Shown in pieces: positions 1 to 11,929 of a DNA stretch of 64,000 nucleotides. The position numbers and the translations under genes were made by a program. The notes below the pieces were generated by a model. The model did no database searches. It was not told the origin of the DNA and saw only the letters and a program-made list of their open reading frames with translations. The stretch lies in NCBI GenBank assembly GCA_036971475.1, contig JBAIZL010000003.1:110409070-110473069 (forward strand). The letters are read 5' to 3'. Each line of letters opens with the position of its first letter. Position 1 is the stretch's first letter. The DNA is from Prosapia bicincta. Lineage: Eukaryota > Arthropoda > Insecta > Hemiptera > Cercopidae.

Positions 1-72
1 TTCCAGTGAAATTCATGCAAGAGTGTTTACAATCATAAAATATTGTTAAGTGTGAGTATTTAGTTACAGTGA

Positions 73-879
73 GGCTACGCACATACTGAAAGCAACATGT
101 GATAGCAACAGAACATAAACTTGAGTTGTTATTAGAGAAGTTGCCAGTCATTTTACAAGATTGTTCATATAAAGTTGCCAGTTAAGTTGTCGTTAGAGGA
201 AGATGCCGTCCTTGTTTATATTTTAAGAAAGAAGCTACAAAAAAGTTACAATAAAACAATTCAATAACCCCTATAACATCATTCATGCGAGGGAAAATCA
301 TACATGTGCAAAATTTATGAGTTTACCCAGACCAATTTTTTTATGATTATGATACAAGCATTAACAGTTACAACTAATAAGCGAGATCCGATTTCAATTC
401 GAGAAAAATTAACTATAACGCTCAGCTAAGGTTAATTGCTCATTTATGTATTTCTTTTTATGTATAGCTGAAAAACTTGAAATAATTATATACATTGCAA
501 TGAAATAAAAATTAGTTTTTAAACAAATAAAATTTTATGGTTCGTGCCGATTTTAAAATTCTTAGTAATCATTCGTAATCTCTTGAAGTCGTTGGGTACA
601 CAAATCATGACCAGAACCACAAATATTTTGTTTTCTGACATACTATAGCACTGCAATAAAAGACTATTTAAAGAAACAGAAACACAAAAAATACAGATAA
701 AAATAATTATTATTTAAATAAGATAGCACTCTTGAGAAACGCATATACAACACAACAAATACTCCTAGCAACGAGTTTACAGCATGTCATGACCAGTGCA
801 ACTCTAGTTTCTGTGTCAGTAGCTAGTTGCAAGCTTCACTATAAACATGTGCATCATTCAACTATGTATGTCCGCAACC
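73..879 (+). mobile_element. Harbinger-like MITE, copy 1
   Basis: Non-autonomous DNA transposon with terminal inverted repeats. The left end starts GGCTACGCACATACTGAAAG and the right end finishes TATGTCCGCAACC, matching the ends of the copies at 5079-5710 and 20401-21363. The interior shares the segment around 590-680 (AAATCATGACCAGAACC, then a TTTTCTGACATACTATAGCA tract) with both other copies. No transposase is seen. The TTA target duplication of the other copies is not preserved here (TGA left, TGC right), so this looks like the oldest copy. Assignment to PIF/Harbinger rests on the TTA duplications of the other copies and is inference. Confidence 0.6.
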
Positions 880-2575
880 TGCGAGTGATAGATGTGTAGA
901 TATCTACCTAGTTTGTTTTTGTCCACAGTAAGTTCAGTAAAAAGAAACAAAGAAATATGAAACGAACCATAATTTTTTATTAAATGACAGCAGAATAAGT
1001 ACGCAACAGAATTAATTCAACAGAGAGGCATGTTAGAAAGCAGAAATATAGCACAAAGAATTCCAGACATCTAAATATAGTTTATTGAAAGAGGCCTTTT
1101 GGTATGACTTATATTAGTAGATTCATTTGTTTTCATGTTTATTTGTAACATTTTTGTGGGAACTGATTATATATGTCGTTTATTTTATTGTACTTTATTT
1201 GCCGTGTCGAGATGGCCCAGTAGGCTGAACCAAAAAGCGTTGGGCCACTACAGCTGACTTTATTGTCTAGTAATGTTTTATGCTCATTTGTACTACTCAA
1301 CCGGTGTTGCTACTTTTGCATAAATGAATATACTGTTTTAAACAACAAGCTTCACACTATTTACATAACTAATTACGATAGTTTTTGTTTAATAGAAACA
1401 TGCCCACAGCATTATAAACATGGTGTTATTCTAAGAGCTAGTTGCCGGGAGTTACGGTCTGACACACATATTTGTTAACAATTTTAGTGAAGTTGAGTTG
1501 ATTATTCCAACCATAACATTGGTTCATTGAAAGAAGTTTATCTTTGTATACTTTCACAATAAAATAAATAGTCTTTAATGGTGTATTATATTTTTTTTAC
1601 TTGGTTTTTAAAATTTTACAAAACTTTAAAAAAAGAAGTCGGGAATGTTGACTAAATATTATTAAATTTAGTTGTAAAACAGTCTTTAAAAAAATACTTT
1701 ATTGTTAAATACAAATATTGGTATACTTAGATAAACTCGTCATTACTAGGAAGTAAATTATAATGTAAATTCCTTAAGAAGTAAATTACTAAATTATAAA
1801 AATTTTATTTGGTATAAATCTTGTATAGCATATATCCAATTTATACAATCTAGCATTATTTATCAGAGAGAGAATATGTCTTCACTTTTGTTCTATATAC
1901 AAAATATAAACTCACACGTGTCACATTTACATGTCTTTGTGATAAGTGCCAAAACACTTTTCTCACCTGTCTACTTATCATATGGATAAGCAGAACATGG
2001 AATTGTGGTTTTGTTGTTTATTGTTTATACACAAAAAATATTAAGACAGGGTTGCACAGATGAGAAAACATAATTTTTTCAAATACAATGCCTGGGCAAT
2101 TAGTCCAATGGAGTTTATTTAGGTATTATTTATGATATAAAAAACTATGTCGGGCCAATTGGCCCCGACATGTTTTTATAGTTTATATTTTTTTATAAGA
2201 AACATATTTTTATACTTATGATAGAACAAAAAATTAATACACAATTATTTAAAAATAAGCTTAATATATTTTAGCCATTCTTTGGGGAAACACCGATATT
2301 GTGACCAACAGCTCAAGTTGTTAATTGTGTTGTTGGTTAATTGTAGGAACATTTTTTTGTCTAAATTACATTAGTTGGATGTTTTAAAAAGCTGCTTGGT
2401 TTTTTCTTATAAACATTTATACCAATAACACAGTATTCTCTTCTATTTTAATAAACAGAAGTCTACTACAAGCTTTTTTAAATTTATATACAGCTTTATC
2501 CTAAACTTGTCAAGTTTGATCAACAATTTTTTTGTAAATACACCTATTACATTCACAAGTGTTCATTAACACGTT
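880..2575. other. gene-free AT-rich stretch
   Basis: No coding exon recognised on either strand. Only short random open frames occur. It may be intron or upstream flank of RpL27, whose first exons were not found. The only structure noted is a short hairpin at 2147-2171. Confidence 0.5.
2147..2171. repeat. short GC-rich hairpin
   Basis: Arms ATGTCGGGCC and GGCCCCGACAT around AATT form a stem with one bulged C in an otherwise very AT-rich region. Function unknown; it could be the core of a small foldback element. Confidence 0.5.
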
Positions 2576-2579
2576 CGCC

Positions 2580-3566
2580 ACCGCAATGTTAACAAAATGA
2601 CTATGGTATAGACCAGCCAGCTCACATATGTGTCGAACTGTCTCTCGCCCTGAACCGATGTCCCATATACGCCACTCTTTGAAATGGACTGACACTGTTT
2701 GCCTGTTACTTTTATTCCTCTGACAAATCAGTTTATTTTAGACTATAGACATGTCTGATGTTAATGTGGGACATATGTTCTCTCAGTTATCAAGGTCAAT
2801 GATTTCAAAATACTCTTTTGACACATTGTTTATTCCTTGGAGCACCATTCTTTATCATTAAGATCACAAAAAATATACTCTAAATGGCATTTTATCAACA
2901 CAGGATGTAAACCTGTCACAAGTGATGAGTGTATTTGTAAATATTCTGTTAGCCCACTGTATATTGATCAACAAATGTAAACATATTTTGTCTCTGATAC
3001 AATATTGTTTATGTCAGCATCTTTTCAATAAGATATGTAGCTTATATATGTCAGCATCTTTTCAATAAGATATGTAGCTTATATAAGCAATCTGTCTAGC
3101 AATACCAGCCAAGAGGAGTTAGTTCAGAGTTTGTTGATCTAATATATTACACATCTACTCCCTATTTTATGTAAGTAGCAAAATTTAATAGCCTATATAC
3201 TTTTTATAATTTATTAAATTTTAAATACTTTTAAGATTTTGTTTTCATCAAAAATAATATTCGGTTTTGGATTTGAGGGGCTACACTGTAGTTTCTCATA
3301 CGTGGGAAGACTGTAATATAAGATTTTCGTGATATAGATCGACTGGCTCATATATGCTCAATCCTAAAAAAACACTAAAAACAGTAAAAATATACAACAA
3401 ACACACATACACCAAGGGTTTGTGTGAAGTATAATAAGTTATTATAACAACTTTCCACTTTTGGTCTCTAATGAAGGTCAGGCTCACGTTAACGTCGTCT
3501 GTGTGGAAAGATCGAATTCTTGAAAAACCAGACGGCGCATATATGCACCGCTCGGTAGTGAAGGTG
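2580..3566. mobile_element. piggyBac-like MITE
   Basis: Bounded by TTAA at 2576-2579 and 3567-3570. The ends are inverted repeats: left CACGTTCGCCACCG, right (reverse complement) CACCTTCACTACCG. TTAA duplication plus ends of this form are typical of piggyBac-type non-autonomous elements. The interior has no transposase and contains a 37-bp tandem duplication at 3010-3086. The class assignment is inference from the target site and ends only. Confidence 0.5.
3010..3086. repeat. 37-bp tandem duplication (two units)
   Basis: The unit beginning ATGTCAGCATCTTTTCAATA at 3011 is repeated perfectly from 3048. Lies inside the piggyBac-like MITE. Confidence 0.85.
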
Positions 3567-4178
3567 TTAAAGATTATTGTTCATATAGTGAATGCTGTAT
3601 TATATAGAGACCTGCCCAATTTGTCTTTTTTGTGAGCTAATGGGTTATAATTAGCTGAAATATGATATAACACTGTTTAGTTCCGCCACTTGTTATTTAT
3701 TAACTTTGAGTTCAGAATAGATTCCTGAGCGATTGAAGAAAATATGACAAAAATTGAAATTACCTGTTGTTTAGTGAAGTACATTTTCCTTTATTTTCAA
3801 AACTTTATCAGACAAATCATGCCACTTCTAAAAAAGTTCATTACACAGAATTTAGTATATATGTTGATGTAAATATAGAAAGATAGATGCGCATATTGTT
3901 AAGATTGAGATATCTTTTTTTTATTGTTTATGAATCTTTCTTCGTTACAATACAATAGTTTAATCTTACAAATTATATGTTTTAACACAATCTAGCTAGA
4001 AAATCTAGCAGTTTTAAAACGTAGGTTGCTGTTCCAAAAAATGCCAAAAGTTTTTTTTGGTTAGAGAAATTCCTAAAACTTGTCAGAACATTGTGTTTGT
4101 TTAAACATTTATATTTTTATATATATACAGCTTTTAAAATCTGATTTTGCTATAAGCACTTTCTTTATCTAATTTCAG

Positions 4179-4324
4179 GTTATGAACTACAACCATTTAA
4201 TGCCTACAAGATATTCTTTTGAGCTGCCTATGGAGAAAACTGAAAAAATTCAGCCCAAAGACCTTAAAGACCCAATGAAAAAGAAAAAGGTTCGCTTTCA
4301 AACAAGAGTCAAATTTGAAGAAAA
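4179..4324 (+). CDS. RpL27: RpL27 penultimate coding exon
   Basis: Starts after AATTTCAG at 4171-4178 and ends before GTAAGT at 4325. It is 146 bases long, entered in phase 0 and left in phase 2. Encodes the NYNHLMPTRY block and the basic DPMKKKKVRFQTRVKFEE block. Confidence 0.95.
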
Positions 4325-7300
4325 GTAAGTAAAAAATAAATGAGACACAGTAGTATTTATAATTTCAAATTAATAAAGTATTTAAGCTAAGGATTACCAA
4401 GACGAATGTGAGTTGAAGGTACTTTTTTAAAAACAATTTAATTTTTTCTTTTGTGTATTTTACAATCATTTAGGATTATTTGTGCCTCAATAATATTGTA
4501 AAGTAGCTTTTTTACTATCAAAGGGAACTCGACTCCAAATTTGGTCATTAGGAAATCACTAAGTGCCGTTGGCATATTTCATTGTTTTGCAGTAGAACAA
4601 AAATCTTAATAAATTTACTCTAAACATTAAATATATTCTATTATTATTTTTGATTGATGCTGGAAAATAATCTTGTGAAATAAAATGTTGAAAGTATCTT
4701 TGGTCAAACTATTTTTTTTATTTTACTTTTAAATTTTTTCATTTTAATTTTTTATACCTCCTAACCAGTAAGCTTAAGCTGTGAACGTTACAGTGTATGA
4801 AATGTTCACAGATTCACTGGGATAAAAAAATTGTAAATACATATGTAAAATAAAACAAACAAAATATGAAAAACTACAACCATATTTATAGGTCTTGACT
4901 TTTTCACTGTTTTGTTGTATAATGTTTTTTTTCCATTATGAACTAGACAGTAATATAATGAAATAAAATGTTGCTCTTACATACTCAAAATATGTTCGTT
5001 CCATTTGCACAAAAAGGGGGGAAATTAATTTCTAGCGTTTATATCTGATTTACTCTATGACTTTAAACACAAATGTTAGGCTGTGGACATACAGAAAGCA
5101 ACTGGTGATCGGAATGCAACATAAACTTGAGTTGCTAGTCGGTTTACACGATTGTTCATATGAAGTTGCTGGTTTAGTTGTTAGTTATATTGTCGTCGGA
5201 GGAGGATGGCTTCCTTGTCTATATTTTAAGAAAACACTACAAAAACGTTAAAAAAAAATTAGTATGTAATGTTGAATAAAACTATAACCAAATCTATCCT
5301 GACTTGATACTTTGTAGGTATACATGCTATAGGTCTGAAAAAGTTGATATTCATGTTCTACATACTGAAACAAGTAATTTAAAGGGGGGAAAATTGGAAA
5401 AACCAACGTCAATGAGAGTATATTTTTACCCCGATCTTATATGTTTTGAAAAAATTGTTGGTAGTCATTCGTATCATCTTGAAATTGTTAGATACACAAA
5501 TCACGACTAAAACCAGCAATATTTTGTTTTTCTGACGTACTATAGCAGTATAATAAAAGACTATTCAAAGAAACAGAAATGCGTACACAACACAACAAAT
5601 ATTGCTGGTAATTGAGAAACTGTGCATTGACTTTGCAGAATGTTGTGACCGAAGGAACTCAAGTTTGCGTCACATTGCCGTCACCAGTTGCTTTCTGTAT
5701 GTCCGCAACCTTAAAGTTAAAAATGTTCACCGTTTCACTACTGAATGAATTATTATTAGTATATATGATAGAAATAAAAACTTGGCAACTTTAAATGAAA
5801 ATTAAATAACATTCAGGAATGAAAGGCATACAAACGCACTTCAATCCTAACTGATTTAAATATGTATGAATAAAATCACATCTTGCTTGGAGGGACACAT
5901 ACACGATTGTTAATTTCTGTTGACAAAGGAAAAGTACTGTTGTTTCAAAGAAATCTAACTGTATTTGTGTGAACAGGTATTAAATGAATCTTTCTTTTTG
6001 GAAGCAAGGCCTTTTCCATCCACAATACCTGTTTTTTATGACATCATTAATTAACGCCACTGCTGTTGGTCAGTTTCACGTTCATTGGGATGTCTATTTA
6101 CACTTACAAATATTGTTTTATAAAACATACATTAGTGTTTTGTGGATCTATTATTTAGTGGTACCAAATCAACACATTAAATTTCACTTTAATTTTTATT
6201 AGTATGAAAAAATTGAAAAATGTATTATTATTATTATTATTGTATGAGGCATTCTGCATTCAAAAAATAAGTTTTAAATTTGAAACTGAAGCACCAAACT
6301 GGCCTGTAACAATTTTATAATGTTATAGGATTCCTCAAGGTGCTAAACTAATGGATTTTTTTGGCTGTACTCTTTAAAACATTTTTTTTAGAATTGCCAA
6401 ATTGTCCAACAGCTTTTTTTAAATATTTTTTTTACATTTGTGATCTTCAATTTCATAATTGTTCTTCTCTACAGAGAGATCTTTTAAATTCAAGTTTAAT
6501 TTTGATGGATATAGTATAGTCAATAATTCAGTTGTGTGTTAATACATGTCCAGTAATCAGGCATTACACGAGTGATGGTGGGGCAGCAGGTTGATGCTTT
6601 GTTTTCATGTCATTGCATGTGACCTGTTGCTTTGTAATCAGTTGCTTGCCACCTCATTCTGAGGCTTGTGTGAGCACAGTATTTTGTATAGAAACCGTGT
6701 ATATTGTAGACGTTAGTATGATGACAGATGACATTTACAATCAATAAAATGAATGAGTTTTTTGAAATGTTTGGGGAAAAGGTGAAAAGTAATGTCAATT
6801 TGGCTAAGGAATACAGTATTGGCCATACAACAATAAAAAACTATCAAGAATATAAAGGACAAAATTGGATCATTCTTTAAAAGCAATAAGAAATCTGCTG
6901 GTGTAAAAAAATAAAACTTTGAAACCAGGTGAGTTTTCCCGAGTGGAGGATGGACTTTATGCATGATTCAAGCAATAAAGAAACAGGCATATACCTATTT
7001 CAGATGATATCCTAACTAATTCTCACACAGTAAACAATGATTAGGTACTTGAGCCTTTTATCACTGCAATCACTTGGGCAGATGAAACAGTGTGTCAGCC
7101 TCAGAAATCCTTGGGCCAATAAACAGTTTAACCATTTCGCAGTTTGTATGTATTTGCGTACTGTATGGTATTCTATCTTATTACTGTTTTTATTGTATTG
7201 TACCCAGCAATGTTTATAACAAATACACCATGTAGTGTCAGTTTCATAATTTTTTAAATTATACTGACGTAATAAACAAAAGAATAAATAAGCTTCGACT

Positions 7301-8809
7301 CACAATTATAAAAACTTTATTATCAGACATGTTTCAATCACATGTCATAATCTTCAGTGATGCTACACAATTGAAAGTTAATTTTAAAAAACTGAACATA
7401 ACCTATAATGTTTCAACAAAAGTAGGAACCAGATGTGGACATTGCCAAATTTACAACCACGGATACTAATATAATTAAATTGAACAACATATGATAACTA
7501 CAAATATTTCATTTAGATGAATCCATAATAATAATAAAACATAATATTAACAAAATTCTTTAAATAACTAAAAAATGTAAAAATGATAATATTTAACATT
7601 AAATTAACTTACAATAATATTGGACTTTGAATTGATCCTAATTCATTACTAACAATTTTATTTTTATTTATAAAATTTCCCCTGCATGTAATTCATTAGA
7701 ATTTATGACATTTTTTAAAAAGATAACATCCTTACTTTTAGTAGCCTTGGTTGTAAATTTGGCAATGCTCAGATCCGGTTCTTATTTTTGTTAAAATATT
7801 ATAGGTTATGTTCAGTTTTTTTAATTGAGTTTCAATTGTGTAGCATCACTGAAGAGGTTGACAATGTCATTGAGACGCATCTGATAATTAAGTTTTTATA
7901 ATTGTGAGTCGTAGCCTATTTATTCTTTACAAACCTTCACTCACGAGCCAGCTCAAATATTGTTTATTTATACTGAAGAACTTCACAACATTATATACAA
8001 CTATATTTAAACAGTAATTTGGCGATTTCAGTAATCCGACACTGCCTATCCCGATATAGTACCAGATTAGCAATATTGTACTCTATTAATTAAGTTGAAT
8101 GTGTTCTATTGTTATTACTTTTTGTGAAGCATTGAAACGAAATAATTAAATCAAAATGAAGCACCAAAACTGGCCTGTAACAGTTTTATACTGTTATAGG
8201 ATTCCTCAAGGTGCAAAACTAAAGGGCTTTTTGGCTGTCTTCAAAACATTTTGCAAGTTGCCAAATTGTCCAACAGCTTTTGTAAATGATGTTTTACTAT
8301 TGTAGCATCTTTATATATTTATAAGATAGTTAGTATTTATAGTGAATATACTTACCCTTGTTATTAAATAAAATTAAAACCCTTACTTTATACTTGATCA
8401 TTAAAATATTCAAGAAACAAGAATTTAACAATTTTGGATTTGATACTGATACTGCAGTTAAATTATTTCAAAAACTATAACATTGACAAGGCATTTTACC
8501 TTCAAATTGTATTCCATTAATTGGTTCCTATTGATATTTATGTTATTAATATTTTGTTTAAATATTCTGTTAATTTATACTATTAATATTTTGTTTGAAT
8601 ATTCTGTTAATTTATATTATTAATATTTTGTTTAAATATTCTGTTAATTTATATTATTAATATTTTGTTTAAATATTCTGTTAATTTATATTATTAATAT
8701 TTTGTTTAAATATTCTGTTAATTTATATTATTAATATTTTGTTTAAATATTCTGTTTCAGATACAAAGCAGGTAAGAACAAGTGGTTCTTCCAAAAGCTA
8801 AGGTTTTAA
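4179..8809 (+). CDS. RpL27: 60S ribosomal protein L27 (eL27), C-terminal two exons
   Basis: eL27 is a structural protein of the cytosolic large ribosomal subunit. Two exons join in phase: 4179-4324 (acceptor TTTCAG, donor GTAAGT) and 8761-8809 (acceptor TTTCAG), giving 64 residues and a TAA stop. The product begins VMNYNHLMPTRYSFEL, continues through DLKDPMKKKKVRFQTR, and ends KYKAGKNKWFFQKLRF, which is the conserved eL27 C-terminus. The family protein is about 136 residues, so this is residues ~73-136. The N-terminal part was not recognised in bases 1-4178 and probably lies left of the window. The 4.4-kb intron holds a Harbinger-like MITE, a PLE-derived inverted repeat and a 37-bp minisatellite ending at the acceptor. 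Confidence 0.95.
5079..5710 (+). mobile_element. Harbinger-like MITE, copy 2 (RpL27 intron)
   Basis: A 632-bp element flanked by TTA at 5076-5078 and 5711-5713. Left end GGCTGTGGACATACAGAAAG; right end TTTCTGTATGTCCGCAACC, an inverted repeat extending tens of bases. It lies in the last intron of RpL27. No transposase. The 3-bp TTA duplication is typical of PIF/Harbinger; the family name is inferred. Confidence 0.75.
6288..6420. repeat. dispersed repeat pair, copy A
   Basis: Begins GAAGCACCAAACTGGCC and ends CCAAATTGTCCAACAGC; about 130 bases that recur in direct orientation at 8158-8281 with scattered differences. Both copies are in the RpL27 intron. Contains a small inverted repeat around TAACAATTTTATAATGTTA. 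Confidence 0.75.
7322..7361 (-). ncRNA. hammerhead ribozyme-like motif (best candidate)
   Basis: Read on the - strand: stem I 5' strand AUCA; core CUGAAGA, matching the consensus CUGANGA; a 15-nt imperfect stem II segment; GAAA; stem III as AC-AU-GU; cleavage-site C; stem I 3' strand UGAU, which pairs with AUCA. This is the minimal short-stem-III layout described for Penelope-like elements. All core positions are intact, but stem II is weakened by substitutions relative to the mirror copy. Catalytic activity is unproven. Confidence 0.55.
7845..7885 (+). ncRNA. hammerhead-like motif, degenerate mirror copy
   Basis: Mirror of the motif at 7322-7361. Stem I AUCA/UGAU is kept, core CUGAAGA is intact, and stem II contains UGACA-A-UGUCA pairing. 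The expected GAAA reads GAGA and stem III is disrupted (GAGACGCAUC), so it is probably inactive. Confidence 0.45.
8158..8281. repeat. dispersed repeat pair, copy B
   Basis: Direct copy of 6288-6420 (GAAGCACCAAAACTGGCC to GTCCAACAGCTTTT). The pair lies on either side of the PLE-like inverted-repeat element in the same intron. Confidence 0.75.
8543..8755. repeat. 37-bp minisatellite, about six units, ending at a splice acceptor
   Basis: ATTAATATTTTGTTTAAATA recurs at 8545, 8582, 8619, 8656, 8693 and 8730, an exact 37-bp period with almost no divergence. The last unit is cut off at ATTCTG and followed by TTTCAG, the acceptor of the last RpL27 exon. The branch region and pyrimidine tract of that intron are therefore made of repeat sequence. 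Confidence 0.92.
8761..8809 (+). CDS. RpL27: RpL27 last coding exon
   Basis: Starts directly after CTGTTTCAG. The first base completes a Lys codon, followed by YKAGKNKWFFQKLRF and a TAA at 8807-8809. This is the invariant C-terminus of eL27. Confidence 0.96.
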
Positions 8810-8827
8810 TGTTGTCTGTATTTATAT

Positions 8828-8833
8828 AATAAA
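8828..8833 (+). promoter_or_regulatory. RpL27 polyadenylation signal
   Basis: AATAAA lies 18 bases after the RpL27 stop codon, giving a very short 3' UTR, as is common for ribosomal protein genes. A T-rich stretch follows. Confidence 0.7.
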
Positions 8834-11210
8834 ACCTGTTCTTAAAACTTTTTTTTAATTTGCTTGTAATCTCTTCCTCTCTTTTTCTAAATTGATGCCC
8901 TTAGACACTCAACATTACTGTGCAATATTATGTTTGTGTACTGTATAAAGCAATGAAATTGCACAATTATTTAGTTGAATATTAACACATTGACTGCCAA
9001 CCAGTTTTCCAATAACATTTTAAAAAAATTTGTTTTTAATAATGACAAAAAATAACATTTTGTCGTCTAATGTGTTTATTTCATTCTAACTGATTTGTTT
9101 TATACTGTCGTCAGACACTGGTGACCCAATGTAAATATTTATACTGGGCTTCACGCTGTAGCTTCACAATGTATTTATTTATTTCACGTTGTCGGCTTCA
9201 ATATAAATTCAAGTATAAATATATACTGTAACATATTTTCACAATATTATAGATATTTTTAAACAATGAACATAACAACTAGAGTTTTCTTACGTATTTT
9301 ATAGATACACGATTTAAATTTTCAGCATAACGGTATTTTTGTTTGAAAATATTTTTTCTCGAATAATTAGAATGTAAATATAATATGAACATTATTTTTA
9401 CATTTATTTTCCAACTGTTTGTACTGTTTCAATACAGGTGTGTTTTTAATTGAGCTGTTTTTATGAATTTGATACGGTCTTATGAATTAGAGGTAGACGT
9501 TAAATTTAAGCTTTTATTACATTTTGAAATTGATATTGTAAGATTAAAACGTTTTCTCCAAGTGTAAATTAACAATTTATATTGATAGAATGTCTGGTCG
9601 CAAGTAATTTCAAAGTGTAATAGCTTATTAACAACCAGCTCGTCATGAACAAAATAATTTTTTTGTAAAGTTTTTAATTTCTAATTTACGAATTATTTAG
9701 TTTTTTTAAGGATTAAATCAAAGGTATTCTACAACGTAATGTAACTCTACAAAGAGGTGTAAGTAAAAACTATTTACTTGTAATTCTAAACGCCAAGTTG
9801 CAGGAACACACACACACAGATGCCGTGTTGTACATCTAATATGGTTAAATACACCATGAATGTGCCTGACGGCCTTGTATGATGATCTAAAGTTAGGTCT
9901 ACATAGTCAGTAATGGGTGACTGCAGCTGACCTATGCAAAAATACAGTTTGTCACCTGTGACCGTCATGGCATTCAAAGTGTTTAAGATATTACTGCTGT
10001 TACTGCTATATAACTGCTTTATTTACAAGAAAAAACTAGACATCTAATAAAGAATTGAAATAATAAGGAGCAACAGAAATCCATACAAAAATGTAATGAG
10101 AGTATGTTGGAATCTTTAACTGAGCTTAGTGTTTATCCCCATTGAGTGGGTATATTTCATTGTGAGCACTGGAATATTATTGGGCTATAATATTCATATT
10201 ATTTATAGTATTGTGCAGTGTTTTGAATGGTTTTGTGCCACTCAGTAATATTACACAACTGTTCATTCTAGCCTGCACACATTAGTAGCTGCTTAACCAA
10301 TTGGCTGTAGTTAATAATCTGCTATGGAACCTTACTAGGGATGAATGATATTTTCTGTCACGGTGACTTGTCGCTGGTGGTACCAGTGACAATGGGTCTA
10401 TCGGAAGTTGCCTCTGTTGTGATTGGTCAAAAAATCACAGTCAGTCGAAATGTCTGTCTGTTGATTTGTCGCTGTCACTGGCTTTGCTCTCATCACTCAA
10501 CTCAAGGCACCGATTATTGTGCAGTATCGTTGACTGAAAGAGAGAGGGGGTTGTGATTGGGCAAAATGTCAGTCACAACTGAAATGTTACTGATATTTTA
10601 CACGGCTCTCATGGGTTGGTTTATTGCTGTTACTAATTCTACTCATTTACATCGTTTGTAGGTGGTTGATTTCAGTCTGGTTTCAAAATAGTGACAGTGC
10701 TGTATACAGTAGACGCTATTTTGCACTCATTAGTTTGTTCTTAATTCCGTAGAAGTTTATTTTTAAATAAAATGATCCTTCCAAAAAAAAGCGAGTTGTA
10801 ACCAGTGTGGTATGCCTACCTGTTATTGGCACATACAGAGCCGTCTTAAGATACAGATCTATCCCTTGGCACTGATCAAAACCTGTGCTGTCACCAAAAT
10901 CACTGATCCGTTGAAGTCAATGGATTGACCATCGCTAAACGTTACTTATAAACTTACAAATTCAATTCCACAATGTATAACATCACTGTTTTAGCACTAA
11001 ACTAGTTTTTTAAGCATTATTGTCTCTATTTTTAAATTCCTTCTATTACCTCACTCTCCTGATACATATCTTGTACAAATTTTCAATCAATAAAATACGT
11101 TTTTCATCCAATCAAGTTCAAAAACATTTTTTCAACTTATAGTGGATTACAATTGATGTTAATATAGTTTTTTTCAAATATTTATTAAATAATTCAACCC
11201 CTCAGCAAAT
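8834..11210. other. gene-free intergenic stretch
   Basis: AT-rich sequence with no credible coding exon on either strand. A slightly less AT-rich patch around 10330-10720 has short repeated motifs (GTCAC, GATTGG) but no recognisable family. At 11035-11115 there is an inverted copy of the AACAAGATATAT repeat found mainly in 51-59 kb. TTAACACATTGACTGCC at 8982 resembles a piggyBac-type end, but no partner end was found. Confidence 0.5.
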
Positions 11211-11234
11211 AGTTTCAACAGCCAAACAACAAAA

Positions 11235-11576
11235 ATGGTCTTCAAAATACAGAGTCATCATAATTGTACATCGAAAAATGTCATATACCAGCTACAATGT
11301 AAACTTTGCTCAGCACAGTACATAGGCCTGACCACGGATGGTCTGAATATCAGAATGAATGGCCACAGACATGATGTTAAAATTATGAATATGGATAGAC
11401 CAACAGCTCAACATGCTGCGAGTCACAACATCACAACTTTTGATGACTGCTATACCACAAAAATAATTAAATCACTCCCCCCCTGATTGCAATCCCTCAG
11501 AACTGAGAAGGTGGGAATTATCATACCAGTGGTATACCAAGTCCAGAGAATCCCCTAACCTCAACATCAGATAAAT
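11235..11576 (+). pseudogene. PLE GIY-YIG endonuclease domain fragment
   Basis: Reads VIYQLQCKLCSAQYIGLTTD then LNIRMNGHRHD. The CxxC pair, YIG with following T, and R-x2-GHRHD spacing are those of the GIY-YIG nuclease at the C-terminus of Penelope-like reverse transcriptases, which nicks target DNA for insertion. A stop at 11484-11486 cuts the frame; downstream codons (CNPSELRRWELSYQWYTKSR) continue the PLE C-terminus. No RT domain lies upstream, so the copy is 5'-truncated and non-functional. Confidence 0.75.
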
Positions 11577-11786
11577 CCATTCATTCATTTATTTATTTAT
11601 TTTTTTTTCTTCCAAATAGCCTTATCTCTTTTCCCCTGACAGACTTATATAAACTATAATCACTCATATGTTCATGGAAACAATATATATATCTTTAATC
11701 TGTGCATCTGATTTCTACTCTACACAATCAGTGATTACAATTATTTTATTTCATTCTCTCATATTTCTTTTTGTGTTTTCTCTTTG

Positions 11787-11829
11787 ATTGATAAAGACCA
11801 CTGTGTGGTTGAAATATATCACTGTTTAA
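11787..11829 (+). ncRNA. hammerhead-like motif in PLE 3' end
   Basis: UUGAUAA, hairpin GACCAC-UGU-GUGGU, then UGAAAUAUAUC. The second core element GAAA and a short A-U stem III with final C are present, and stem II is strong. The first core element departs from CUGANGA at the first position and at the catalytic G (A here), and no convincing stem I was found. Listed as hammerhead-like only. The inverted copy at 34143-34185 has UUGACAA at the same place. Confidence 0.35.
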
Positions 11830-11929
11830 GTGCTTTTATGTGTTTCTATTTCAAGACTACAGAGTGGACTCTTACCAAGGTAAGTCTGTCAGTCTCCTAG
11901 TCCAAAAAATCTATATATATATATACACA

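Larger units (their letters stand above)
7286..7925. mobile_element. Inverted-repeat element with PLE-like termini (RpL27 intron)
   Basis: Two ~180-bp arms in opposite orientation (7286-7469 and 7741-7925) flank ~270 bp. Shared blocks include GACTCACAATTATAAAAACT, TGTAGCATCACTGAAGA (read on opposite strands) and TTGGCAATG/CATTGCCAA. Each arm carries a hammerhead-ribozyme-like motif, a known hallmark of Penelope-like retroelement terminal repeats. No RT or endonuclease coding is visible between the arms, so the PLE origin is inferred from the terminal motif. Confidence 0.6.
11215..11925 (+). mobile_element. Penelope-like element, 3' fragment A
   Basis: A 5'-truncated PLE piece: GIY-YIG endonuclease coding (11235-11486 and about 30 further codons after it), then ~400 bp of 3' sequence ending in a short TA/CA microsatellite. 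The 3' part from ~11560 to ~11920 is repeated in inverted orientation at 34056-34428 inside an IP6K intron. A hammerhead-like motif lies at 11787-11829. A mariner follows immediately at 11930. Confidence 0.75.
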
